This document shows positions 27,554 to 35,597 of a DNA stretch of 64,000 nt, piece after piece. The translations under genes were made by a program, and so were the position numbers. The stretch covers positions 88,714 through 152,713 of the forward strand of contig CAYFLK010000001.1 in NCBI GenBank assembly GCA_964344035.1. The letters run 5' to 3'. Positions within the stretch are counted from its first letter, which is position 1. Every line of letters starts with the position of its first letter. The notes under the pieces are model-generated. The model had not been told where the DNA came from. It did no database searches and saw only the letters and a program-made list of their open reading frames with translations. This DNA is from UBA1014 sp964344035. Lineage in GTDB: Bacteria; SAR324; NAC60-12.

Positions 27554-27593
27554 TCAATTGCGAAGATGACTTGCAAATCAGTAATTGCAGATC

Positions 27594-28787
27594 ATGCAAG
27601 GCACAATACTATCTGTTGAACAAGCCCTGGCAATGCCATACGCCACGCTGCGTTTTGTGCAACTGGGGTGGCGTGTAATCCGGGTTGAAGCAGCGCCGGT
27701 GGGGAATCACTTGCCAGGTGACCCAAACCGCTATATCGGCGCGAAGATCGCGGATGATACACGGCACAGTTACTTCATCGCGCCAAATGTGGGCAAGGAA
27801 TCTATTGCTCTGAATCTCAAAGACGCACAGGCACACAAAGCCATCAGGCAGATTATAAAGGAGTTGAATATTGATGTTTTCTGCTGCAACACACTTCCCG
27901 GACGTTACGAGCAGTTCGGCATCGATTACGAAACTCTCCGTTCGGCCAAGCCGGATTTAATCTGGGCCGGCATTTCGGCGATGGGCCCGGATTATCCTAA
28001 TGTGCCGGGTTACGACCCGATGATGCAGGCGATGGCAGGGCACATGGAACTCACGGGTGATCCGAACGGCCCGCCGATGGCTTCCGGAATACCATTGATT
28101 GATCTCAAAGCCGGTGATGAAGTCTATGCCGGGGTTTGCCTTGCGCTGGCAGAGCGCTCAATATCAGGTCATGGACGGCGCATCGACGTTTCCATGCTGC
28201 AGGCTGCCGCGTCCTGGTTGATTACGACGCTGCCGTTGGTCGATTTTGATTGTGATCCCTCTGAAATTACGCGTTCCGGGAACGAACACCGCAAGTTCAT
28301 TCCAACCAATGCATATCCATGCACAGACGGTTTTTTGCTGATGGCCATCGGTAGTGATGCGCAGTGGCGTCGACTGACGGAAATCCCGCGTTTCCGTGCA
28401 GTCTCCAATAAAAACCGCGATACAAATGCTGGACGCCTGTCAGATCGTGTGCGGATTCACCATGATATTGCGGCAATCACCACGGGAATTTCCAGTACCG
28501 AACTTGCGGAAGAACTGCGACATGCATCAATACCGAATGCACCTATTTTGAATATTCCGCAGGTCGGAGAACTGGAAGCGCTGAGGCGCAAACGCATAAC
28601 TACCACCACGCCGGAAGGCAAATCCATCCGCATGCAGCCGCCGGCTGTGGATTGGGAAGGTACAAAAACGGATTTGCCGTTTCCGCCTAGTTACGGAGAA
28701 CAAACCCGTAGCGTGCTGGAAGAAGCCGGTTACTCCGGAAGAGAAATAAATAAACTGATTGAAAGCGGTGTAGCTGCAGGGAAATGA
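27594..28787 (+). CDS. Class III (CaiB/BaiF) CoA-transferase
   Basis: 397 residues moving CoA between a donor thioester and a free acid. The N-terminal LSVEQALAMPYATLRFVQLG is the usual start, followed by GVISxxG-like WAGISAMGPDYP and the catalytic Asp in GYDPMMQAMAGHMELTG. The swapped-dimer fold is suggested by GRRIDVSMLQAAASWL. The ATG at 27594 was chosen over TTG 27585. It follows the mutase large subunit by 40 bases, so it probably activates or deactivates an acid in the same route. Acceptor and donor unknown. Confidence 0.9.
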   Translation: MQGTILSVEQALAMPYATLRFVQLGWRVIRVEAAPVGNHLPGDPNRYIGAKIADDTRHSYFIAPNVGKESIALNLKDAQAHKAIRQIIKELNIDVFCCNTLPGRYEQFGIDYETLRSAKPDLIWAGISAMGPDYPNVPGYDPMMQAMAGHMELTGDPNGPPMASGIPLIDLKAGDEVYAGVCLALAERSISGHGRRIDVSMLQAAASWLITTLPLVDFDCDPSEITRSGNEHRKFIPTNAYPCTDGFLLMAIGSDAQWRRLTEIPRFRAVSNKNRDTNAGRLSDRVRIHHDIAAITTGISSTELAEELRHASIPNAPILNIPQVGELEALRRKRITTTTPEGKSIRMQPPAVDWEGTKTDLPFPPSYGEQTRSVLEEAGYSGREINKLIESGVAAGK

Positions 28788-28940
28788 ATTTTGGTCACTA
28801 ATAATTTCAGAAAGGACAAACAGGAGGTGCTGGTTTTTTTAATTCCTTGGTTTGCTCCCTTTGCTGTTTATCCGGTTTATACTGGTTCCTGCAGATAATT
28901 AAAATATCTGGTTTCAAACCAATCATAAGGAATGGTTTCA

Positions 28941-29768
28941 ATGAAAAAGCTTGAAGGAAAAGTCGCTCTGGTCTCCGGATCAGGAAGGGGGATTGGACAG
29001 GCAATCGCACTCAAACTGGCTGAAGAAGGCGCGAACATCGTAATCAACGATTTGGACGAAGCTCCTGCTGAAAAAACTCTGGTCAAGGTAAATAAACTCG
29101 CGAGAAAAGCCGCTGTATGCGTTGGTGATGTGACGGAAGCCGGGTTCGGCGAACAGTTTGTGAAAACGGCAATGGATAATTTTGGAGGACTGGATATCAT
29201 TGTCAACAATGCCGGTTATCCCTGGGATGCAGTGATTCAGAAAATGACAGACGAGCAATTTCAAGCCATGTTGGATGTTCACACGATGGCGCCTTTTCGT
29301 ATTCTGAGGGCAGCCTCAGGTCCTATCAGGGAGATGGCGAAAAAAGAAAAAGCCGAAGGGAAAGCCGTATGCCGAAAAGTGGTCAACGTCTCCTCAATTG
29401 CCGGGCTTTATGGCAATGCCGGACAAATGGCATATGCGGCTGGAAAATCTTCGATGATTGGAATGACCCGCACACTGGCAAAAGAATGGGGACGTTACAA
29501 TGTAAATGTCAACTGTGTGGCTTTCGGATTGATTGAAACACGGATGACCCAGGCACTTGACGGTGAGGCGCAGACAGCATCCATTGGAGATCATGAAATC
29601 AAAATGGGCATCCGTCCGGAAATGCTCAAGGTAATGCACCAAATGATCCCACTTGGACGCGGTGGAACACCGGAAGAAGCCGCAGGAGCAGTCTACCTAT
29701 TCTGTTCTCCTGAATCGAATTATATCAGCGGTCAAGTGCTGCTGGCTGGAGGCGGTTTAATCATGTAA
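28941..29768 (+). CDS. Short-chain dehydrogenase/reductase (FabG/HSD17B4-like)
   Basis: 275-residue NAD(P)-dependent oxidoreductase, Rossmann fold. Cofactor motif SGSGRGIGQAIA, an acidic VINDLDE favouring NAD, NNAG in VNNAGYPWDA, the catalytic Ser in NVSSIAG and YxxxK in AYAAGKSSMIG. The C-terminal YISGQVLLAGGG is typical of acyl-CoA/hydroxyacyl dehydrogenases. The ATG at 28941 has AAGGA nine bases upstream; the ATG at 28932 is too close to it. Likely oxidises a 3-hydroxyacyl-CoA produced by the MaoC hydratase. Last gene before the Liv transporter, separated by a repeat element. Confidence 0.9.
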   Translation: MKKLEGKVALVSGSGRGIGQAIALKLAEEGANIVINDLDEAPAEKTLVKVNKLARKAAVCVGDVTEAGFGEQFVKTAMDNFGGLDIIVNNAGYPWDAVIQKMTDEQFQAMLDVHTMAPFRILRAASGPIREMAKKEKAEGKAVCRKVVNVSSIAGLYGNAGQMAYAAGKSSMIGMTRTLAKEWGRYNVNVNCVAFGLIETRMTQALDGEAQTASIGDHEIKMGIRPEMLKVMHQMIPLGRGGTPEEAAGAVYLFCSPESNYISGQVLLAGGGLIM

Positions 29769-29883
29769 TGCTGGAGATTATTCAACTTATCAGTTCTTTT
29801 CATTGAAATTCAGAATTTCCTGATCATCAATGATTTTCAGGATTGATTTCTGATGTGTATTCGGGATAGCATAAGTGATAAAA

Positions 29884-29985
29884 GATGGTTTCGTAAAAAG
29901 TCGAAATCCGGTTTTTTGCATCTAATGATTTCAATGAGTTACGAGAACGAAATTGTGCGTTTTGGGACTTTTTACGAGTTCATCA
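29884..29985 (+). repeat. 102-bp MITE-like element, copy A
   Basis: Identical over 102 bases to the reverse complement of 54911-55012. The ends are imperfect inverted repeats: GATGG-TTTCGTAAAAAGTC at one end and TGATGAACTCGTAAAAAGTC at the other, sharing an exact CGTAAAAAGTC core. It has no coding capacity. It sits between the SDR gene and livG. No clear target-site duplication was seen. Confidence 0.85.
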
Positions 29986-30130
29986 TTAAAGATAATTATT
30001 TATGTGTCGTAGGCAGTTCATTTACACGGCTATGAGAAACTTTCACGAGCCAACCTCTTGTTGCATTCATCCATACACTCGGGTGACTTTCTCTACAGCT
30101 GACATCATATAGGCCATCCAGTCAATCCTC

Positions 30131-30147
30131 CGCAGGACCCTCCTGCG
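30131..30147. terminator. Perfect hairpin upstream of livG
   Basis: CGCAGGA, loop CCC, TCCTGCG: a 7-bp GC-rich stem 36 bases before the livG GTG. There is no T-run after it on the plus strand, so it may be a processing or regulatory hairpin, or part of a weak terminator, rather than a classical intrinsic terminator. Confidence 0.4.
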
Positions 30148-30182
30148 ATTTATCACTCCGGAAGTCCGTCCCCAAACAAATT

Positions 30183-30968
30183 GTGATCTCAGTACACAAC
30201 CTCGTAAAACATTTTGGTGGGGTTAAAGCCGTCAATGGCGTGAACTTGAGAATTAAGCGGGGATCAATAACCGGTCTGATCGGTCCCAACGGGGCCGGAA
30301 AGACCACACTCTTCAATCTTATTGCAGGCAACATCCCTCCTACAAGCGGACGCATTATGCTCGATGGTGAAGATGTCACCGGACTGAAACCGCATCAGTT
30401 GTTTTCCAAGGGATTGTTGCGGACATTCCAGATTGCCCACGAGTTTCACACTCTCACTGTTAGGGAAAATTTGATGATGGTGCCTCCCCTGCAAGTTGGA
30501 GAGTCCCTGTTGGGCGCCTGGTTTAGACGCGGGATGGTCCGGGTTCAGGAGGAAGAAAACCGTGCAAAAGCCCAGGAAGTGATCGAGTTTCTGAATCTCA
30601 AGTATGTCGCTGATGAACTTGCCGGAAACCTCTCCGGTGGGCAGAAGAAACTGCTGGAACTGGCCCGGACAATGATGGTGGATGCCAAAGTTGTGGTGCT
30701 TGACGAAGTGGGAGCGGGAGTAAACAGAACTTTGCTGAAAGATATTGGCGATGCAATCCTGAGTATGAACAGGGATCGTTGTTACACTTTCTGCATGATT
30801 GAACACGATATGGATTTTATCAGCAGACTTTGTGATCCGGTGATAGTAATGGCGGAAGGTATGGTGCTGGCTGAGGGTAGTTCCGATGAGGTAAAAGCAA
30901 ACGAGGATGTGATCGAGGCATATTTAGGAGTGGGGGCAAAAAAAACACATGAGGGGCTGACGGGATGA
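30183..30968 (+). CDS. livG: Branched-chain amino acid-type ABC transporter ATPase LivG
   Basis: 261 residues, cytoplasmic ATP-binding subunit. Walker A GPNGAGKTT, signature NLSGGQKKLLELARTMM and Walker B VVVLDEVGAGVN; the usual DEP is replaced by DEV. The C-terminal LivG extension (VIEAYLGVG) is present. The start is GTG at 30183. It overlaps livF by an ATGA. Liv-type systems import branched-chain amino acids, amides, urea or aromatic acids; the ligand here is set by the binding protein at 34146 and may be the substrate of the catabolic genes upstream. Confidence 0.92.
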   Translation: MISVHNLVKHFGGVKAVNGVNLRIKRGSITGLIGPNGAGKTTLFNLIAGNIPPTSGRIMLDGEDVTGLKPHQLFSKGLLRTFQIAHEFHTLTVRENLMMVPPLQVGESLLGAWFRRGMVRVQEEENRAKAQEVIEFLNLKYVADELAGNLSGGQKKLLELARTMMVDAKVVVLDEVGAGVNRTLLKDIGDAILSMNRDRCYTFCMIEHDMDFISRLCDPVIVMAEGMVLAEGSSDEVKANEDVIEAYLGVGAKKTHEGLTG

Positions 30969-31669
30969 GTTTTCTTGTCGGAGAAGAACTTACCGGCGGT
31001 TACGGCGGCGCGGACATTCTCAACGGATGTTTCGTAGCTGTGGATCGTGGAGAAATAGCGGTGGTGGTGGGGCCAAACGGTGCAGGAAAGTCCACCGCCA
31101 TGAAAGCCATTCTGGGTATGATTCGTCTTCGCAAGGGTAAGGTGTTTCTCGATGGTCAGGAAATAACCGGTCTGTCTCCACAGCAGCGGGTACGACGCGG
31201 ATTGGCCTTTGTGCCCCAAAATCAAAATGTTTTTGTCACCCTTACAGTGGAAGAAAACCTGGAAATAGGCGCTTACCTGCGGCGGGATGACATTTCAGAA
31301 ACGATGGAACAGGTATTTCATCTGTTTCCTGTGCTGAAGGAAAAACGCAAACAGGTCGCTGGCGAACTCTCTGGAGGACAGCGCCAGCAGGTGGCGGTTG
31401 GACGCGCACTGATGACGCAGCCTTCGGTGCTGATGCTTGATGAACCTACCGCGGGTGTTTCACCAATAGTAATGGATGAACTGTTTGAGCGGATTATTGA
31501 AGTGAAACGTACCGGCGTAGCGGTATTGATGGTGGAGCAAAACGCCAGACAGGCCCTGGGGATTGCCGATCACGGGTTCGTGTTGGTCACCGGTGAAAAC
31601 CGCTTCACCGACACTGGTGAAGCCTTGCTGGCCAATGCTGAGGTGCGTCGTTCATTTTTGGGGGGATGA
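30965..31669 (+). CDS. livF: Branched-chain amino acid-type ABC transporter ATPase LivF
   Basis: 234 residues. Walker A GPNGAGKSTAMKAI, Q-loop VPQNQNVF, signature ELSGGQRQQVAVGRALM, Walker B VLMLDEPTAGVSP and switch His region VEQNARQAL; LivF normally has VEQN at this position. It pairs with LivG as the ATPase heterodimer. The start overlaps the livG stop in ATGA. 27 bases separate it from livH. Confidence 0.93.
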   Translation: MSFLVGEELTGGYGGADILNGCFVAVDRGEIAVVVGPNGAGKSTAMKAILGMIRLRKGKVFLDGQEITGLSPQQRVRRGLAFVPQNQNVFVTLTVEENLEIGAYLRRDDISETMEQVFHLFPVLKEKRKQVAGELSGGQRQQVAVGRALMTQPSVLMLDEPTAGVSPIVMDELFERIIEVKRTGVAVLMVEQNARQALGIADHGFVLVTGENRFTDTGEALLANAEVRRSFLGG

Positions 31670-31696
31670 CCTTTATAACCAGTTGAGGACAAGGAA

Positions 31697-32719
31697 TTGG
31701 AATACGCGACAGACCTGCTGAATGCCTTGGTATTGCTCTCGAACTATGTGCTGATACCATCACTTTCGTATGGATCGCAGCTTGCTCTTGGTGCGGTTGG
31801 GGTGACTCTGGTGTTCGGCATCCTGCGCTTCGCCAACTTCTACCATGGAGAGATGATGTCCTTCGGCGCCATGTGCACCATTTTCATCACTTGGTGGTTT
31901 CAGTCCATTGGCATTTCCGCTGGATTCCTACCCACTGCGCTGTTGGCTTTGCCATTGGCAATCCTGATCACAACGCTGCTGGCAATTGGCGCCGAACGTT
32001 CCGTGTTCCGTTTTTACCGTTTGCGCAAAAGCCGCCCGGTGATTTTCGTCATAGCATCAGTGGGGGTAATGTTTATGCTTAACGGCATCGTCCGAATGTT
32101 CATCGGTACCGACGAAATCATTTTCAGGGATGGTCGGAAATTCCTGATAAAAGCAGGGGTTTTCAAAAAAATCACCGGACTGAACGAGGGCCTGGCATTG
32201 AAGCAGACGCAGGTGTTGACCGTAGTTTTAGCAGTGCTTGCGGTGGCGGTACTGTTCTGGTTTCTTCAACGCACCCGAACGGGCAAGGCTATGCGGGCTT
32301 TTTCCGACAATGAAGACCTGGCCCTGCTTTCGGGCATCAATCCTGAACGTGTGGTGCTGGTGACCTGGATCATCACCGCTGCACTGGCAACGTTGGCCGG
32401 GGTTCTCTACGGTTTGGACAAGAGTTACAAGCCACTGGTATATTTCCATCTGCTTCTCCCAGTTTTTGCCGCCGCAATTGTAGGCGGAATCGGCCAGCCT
32501 GTAGGCGCTATACTTGGCGGGTACATCGTCGCCTTCTCGGAGGTAACCGCGACCTATGCGTTCAAAAAGTTTTTGAAATACCTGCTTCCTTCCGAACTTG
32601 CGCCGGAGGGTCTTATGCAGTTTCTCGCAACAGATTACAAATTCGCGGTATCCTTTCTGATACTCGTCCTGGTACTTTTGGTAAGACCGACAGGGATATT
32701 ACGCGGGAGGCTTCTGTGA
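31697..32719 (+). CDS. livH: Branched-chain amino acid-type ABC transporter permease LivH
   Basis: 340 residues with about eight membrane spans. The family signature is visible in GVTLVFGILRFANFYHGEMM and later in GLDKSYKPLVYFHLLLPVFAAAIVGGIG, the coupling region of LivH permeases. The C-terminus ends LLVRPTGILRG. The start is TTG at 31697 with AAGGA immediately upstream. It overlaps livM by a GTGA. It is longer than E. coli LivH, with an insert around residues 150-175 (KFLIKAGVFKKITGLNEGLA). Confidence 0.9.
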   Translation: MEYATDLLNALVLLSNYVLIPSLSYGSQLALGAVGVTLVFGILRFANFYHGEMMSFGAMCTIFITWWFQSIGISAGFLPTALLALPLAILITTLLAIGAERSVFRFYRLRKSRPVIFVIASVGVMFMLNGIVRMFIGTDEIIFRDGRKFLIKAGVFKKITGLNEGLALKQTQVLTVVLAVLAVAVLFWFLQRTRTGKAMRAFSDNEDLALLSGINPERVVLVTWIITAALATLAGVLYGLDKSYKPLVYFHLLLPVFAAAIVGGIGQPVGAILGGYIVAFSEVTATYAFKKFLKYLLPSELAPEGLMQFLATDYKFAVSFLILVLVLLVRPTGILRGRLL

Positions 32720-34080
32720 ACCAGACAATGCGGGCAACTTTCAGTTTTTCTATCATTGTCCTGCTGCTGCTGGCGGTTGGATTTGGACAGTCCTGGAACG
32801 TGATGCTGGCGATCCTGAACCTGTGCCTGATATCCGCGGTCATGTCAATGGGACTCAACATGCAGTGGGGATATGCCGGGCTGTTTAACGCAGGAGTTAT
32901 GGCCTCTACCGCGGTTGGAGGCTTGGCGGCCATTCTCGTTTCCTATGCTCCGGTCAGAAAAACCTGGGAAGCTGGCGGAGCGGAACTGGGCTTCGCATTC
33001 GCCGCCCTAATCATAACGATCACGCTGGGGATAGTGGTGTGGAAACGGATGCACAGAGGGCGCACTCGATCCCTGACTATGACTGCCGTGGTGCTGGTGG
33101 GATACGGTATCATGCGTTTTTTCTACGAAGGGGCCTCGTCAAGTATCGAAGCCGTAGAAACCGCCAAAACCGGCTTTCTTGGCGGACTTGGCCTGCCGGT
33201 GCTGCTTTCCTGGGCAGTTGGTGGTCTGGCTGCCGCGGGATTGGCCTGGCTGGTTGGGAGGATCGCACTTGGATTGCGATCCGACTATTTCGCCATAGCC
33301 ACTCTAGGAATATCCGAAATCATGGTTTCTATTCTCAAGAACGAAGACTGGTTGACGCGTGGAGTGAAAAACGTGACTGGGCTACCGCGCCCGGTACCAT
33401 ACGAAGTTGATCTTCAACAGTCCGAGTGGTTTGTCGAGATGGTGAAAAGGCTGCACGGAAAGGAATTTGCGGATACTATTGCCGGTGCAGATGCACTACG
33501 AGAAACGGTTCTCCTCAGTTCAGGAGTATTCGTCAAGCTTTGTTATTCAGGGCTTTTCCTGGTTGTGCTGTTATCCATCCTTGCTCTCGCCATGCTCGCG
33601 CTTAACTCGCCCTGGGGCAGGATGATGCGTGCTATCAGAGACAACGAGGTCGCAGCGGCAGCTTTGGGTAAAGATGTGACTCACCGGCACCGCCAGGTTT
33701 TCATCATTGGTTCGGCGGTGATCGGCGTTGCAGGCGCCATGCTGACCACCCTTGATGGCCAGTTTACACCGGGATCCTACATTCCCCTTCGCTTCACTTT
33801 TCTGATTTGGGTCATGGTGATTATAGGAGGAAGCGGCAACAACCTCGGCGCTGTGATCGGTGCGTTCATAACATGGTTTGTCTGGATTGAGGCGGAACCA
33901 GCCGCCCTCTGGCTGGCAGGATTGGTAAACTCAATGCTGGCGGAAACAAACCCGCTTCGTCAGCATCTTTTTGAAGTGGCGCCGCACATGCGCATGGTCC
34001 TGATGGGCCTTATTCTGGTGCTGGTGTTGAGGTTCAGTCCAAGGGGGGTGCTGCCGGAAAAGGTTCCGGAGAGGATTTAA
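32716..34080 (+). CDS. livM: Branched-chain amino acid-type ABC transporter permease LivM
   Basis: 454 residues, multi-span permease that pairs with LivH. LivM motifs: NMQWGYAGLFNAGVMAS, DYFAIATLGISEI, PWGRMMRAIRDNEVAAAALG and WVMVIIGGSGNNLGAVIGA. It is longer than E. coli LivM, with extra segments around residues 95-175 and 225-265. The start is GTG at 32716, overlapping the livH stop. The gene ends 16 bases before a strong hairpin shared with the convergent livJ gene. Confidence 0.92.
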   Translation: MNQTMRATFSFSIIVLLLLAVGFGQSWNVMLAILNLCLISAVMSMGLNMQWGYAGLFNAGVMASTAVGGLAAILVSYAPVRKTWEAGGAELGFAFAALIITITLGIVVWKRMHRGRTRSLTMTAVVLVGYGIMRFFYEGASSSIEAVETAKTGFLGGLGLPVLLSWAVGGLAAAGLAWLVGRIALGLRSDYFAIATLGISEIMVSILKNEDWLTRGVKNVTGLPRPVPYEVDLQQSEWFVEMVKRLHGKEFADTIAGADALRETVLLSSGVFVKLCYSGLFLVVLLSILALAMLALNSPWGRMMRAIRDNEVAAAALGKDVTHRHRQVFIIGSAVIGVAGAMLTTLDGQFTPGSYIPLRFTFLIWVMVIIGGSGNNLGAVIGAFITWFVWIEAEPAALWLAGLVNSMLAETNPLRQHLFEVAPHMRMVLMGLILVLVLRFSPRGVLPEKVPERI

Positions 34081-34095
34081 AATCCGGGGGAACAA

Positions 34096-34130
34096 TACCC
34101 TGCCCCGGTTATGAGAACCGGAACAGGGTA
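34096..34130. terminator. Bidirectional hairpin terminator between livM and livJ
   Basis: TACCCTG pairs with CAGGGTA (7 bp outer stem). A CC/AA internal loop and an inner CCGGTT/AACCGG stem close a 5-base loop. It lies in the 65-base spacer of two convergent genes, the usual place for a shared terminator. The T-run is weak on both sides. Confidence 0.7.
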
Positions 34131-34145
34131 AATGTTTGAAAGGTA

Positions 34146-35345
34146 TTAACGGAACCTGACAGTCTGGAACGCCTTGTTCTGGACTTCGTATTCCCTGTAG
34201 GAACCGGAAGCTTCACCGACTCCGGTGAGTTCCACGTTGGAAGCGCCTACGTAATCAACTGTTCCTCCGCTGGCGAGGATCCTCAATCCTTTGGCCAGTT
34301 CGCCGGGCATGATCTTCTCTCCCGGCCCATTGGCAACTGCCATCACGTTCGAAGCAATGGCCGCGCTGTCGGTGGAACCCGCGGACTGCATGGCAAGGAT
34401 CAGCAGCGCCGCAGCATCATAAGACTCCCCGGTAAATGGACCGCCCGCCTTGATTCCGGCTGCTTTTGCCATCTCCGCAAAAGTTGCCGCGCCTTTTGAA
34501 TCGGTACCCGGGACTGTCCCAAAGGTCCCCGAGAGGTCTCCATCTACATTCTGCAACAGGGAATCGCCATACATGCCGTCCGCCAGGATGAACTTGTCAA
34601 ATGCTCCCTGGTCCAGGGAAGTCTGTATCATGTGCCGTCCGCCCTGGTCTACATATCCGAATACCGCGAGGACATCCGCGCCAGAGGCATCCAGAGAAGC
34701 CACTTCTGCGGAGTAGTCGGCTTTTCCGTCTTCATGGGGCACAACCGCTGTGACTTTGCCGCCGAGTGCCTTGAAGGCGCCTGCAAAAGAATCTGCCAGG
34801 CCCTGGCCGTAATCGTTTTTGGTGAATGTTACCGCTACATTCTTGATTCCCCGTTCAACTGTGACTTGGGCGATTACCTGACCCTGGCGTGCATCGGAAG
34901 GGGCGGTACGGAAAAAGTACCCGTTGTCAGCAATTGTTGTCAGCGCAGGGGAAGTAGCGGAGGGGGAAATGATTGTCACACCATTCGGAACCGCAACATT
35001 GTTGGCGATGGCGGTTGTGACGCCGGAACAGTCGGCGCCCATGATGCCGGCCACCTTGTCCGAGGTCACCAGTCTTTCCGCGGCAGCAGTCGCCGCACCC
35101 GCGTCAATGCAGGTTGAGTCTGCACGAATCGCGTCTATCTTCTGACCTCCCAGCAGCAGGCCGGAATCTGAGGCTTCCTTGAAAGCCAGTTCCGCGGACG
35201 CACCCATGTCAGGCGTCAGTGATTCAATCGGCCCGGTGAAGCCGAGGATGATGCCCATTTTGACATCAGCCGTCGCAAAGGCGGGCAGGATCATTGCACC
35301 GATGGCCGCTAATGCGAGATTTCTGAGGATGGTCTTTTTGTTCAT
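34146..35345 (-). CDS. livJ: Branched-chain amino acid-type ABC transporter periplasmic binding protein
   Basis: 399 residues. A clear signal peptide (KKTILRNLALAAIGAMILPA, cleavage near FATA-DVK) is followed by the Leu/Ile/Val-binding Peripla_BP_6 fold: MGIILGFTGPIESLTPDMG, GIMGADCSGVTTAIANN, TIISPSATSPALT, VAVTFTKNDYGQGLADSF. The Ser/Thr after SPSATSP usually contacts the ligand amino group. It is unusual in being transcribed toward livM on the opposite strand, with its own AAAGGAG ribosome site and so its own promoter. That allows a higher expression level than the membrane components. Confidence 0.92.
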   Translation of the reverse strand: MNKKTILRNLALAAIGAMILPAFATADVKMGIILGFTGPIESLTPDMGASAELAFKEASDSGLLLGGQKIDAIRADSTCIDAGAATAAAERLVTSDKVAGIMGADCSGVTTAIANNVAVPNGVTIISPSATSPALTTIADNGYFFRTAPSDARQGQVIAQVTVERGIKNVAVTFTKNDYGQGLADSFAGAFKALGGKVTAVVPHEDGKADYSAEVASLDASGADVLAVFGYVDQGGRHMIQTSLDQGAFDKFILADGMYGDSLLQNVDGDLSGTFGTVPGTDSKGAATFAEMAKAAGIKAGGPFTGESYDAAALLILAMQSAGSTDSAAIASNVMAVANGPGEKIMPGELAKGLRILASGGTVDYVGASNVELTGVGEASGSYREYEVQNKAFQTVRFR

Positions 35346-35597
35346 GTCTCTCCTTTAGATTATGAAACAATCCATAATGGATTAAAAAACGAGATCAGCA
35401 AAAGTAGCTACCCAGGCTGTTCTCATTCGAAAGAAAGCGGTTCAGGATGAAACTTAAGCCGCGGACTTTCAGACTTGGAGGAAAAATTAACATAACATGC
35501 ATAGTCAAGGATTTACAAGGAAATAGGCTTCTAAACCGCGCATGTCTAAAAAATACTCCGCAAAAGTGAATGAATGAGAAAGCAGAAGATCAGTCAA

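Larger units (their letters stand above)
29769..30182. other. Spacer with repeat element copy A and a hairpin before livG
   Basis: 414 bases with no convincing CDS. It holds the 102-bp terminal-inverted-repeat element (29884-29985) and a perfect 7-bp hairpin at 30131-30147. The rest shows nothing I can name. Confidence 0.6.
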
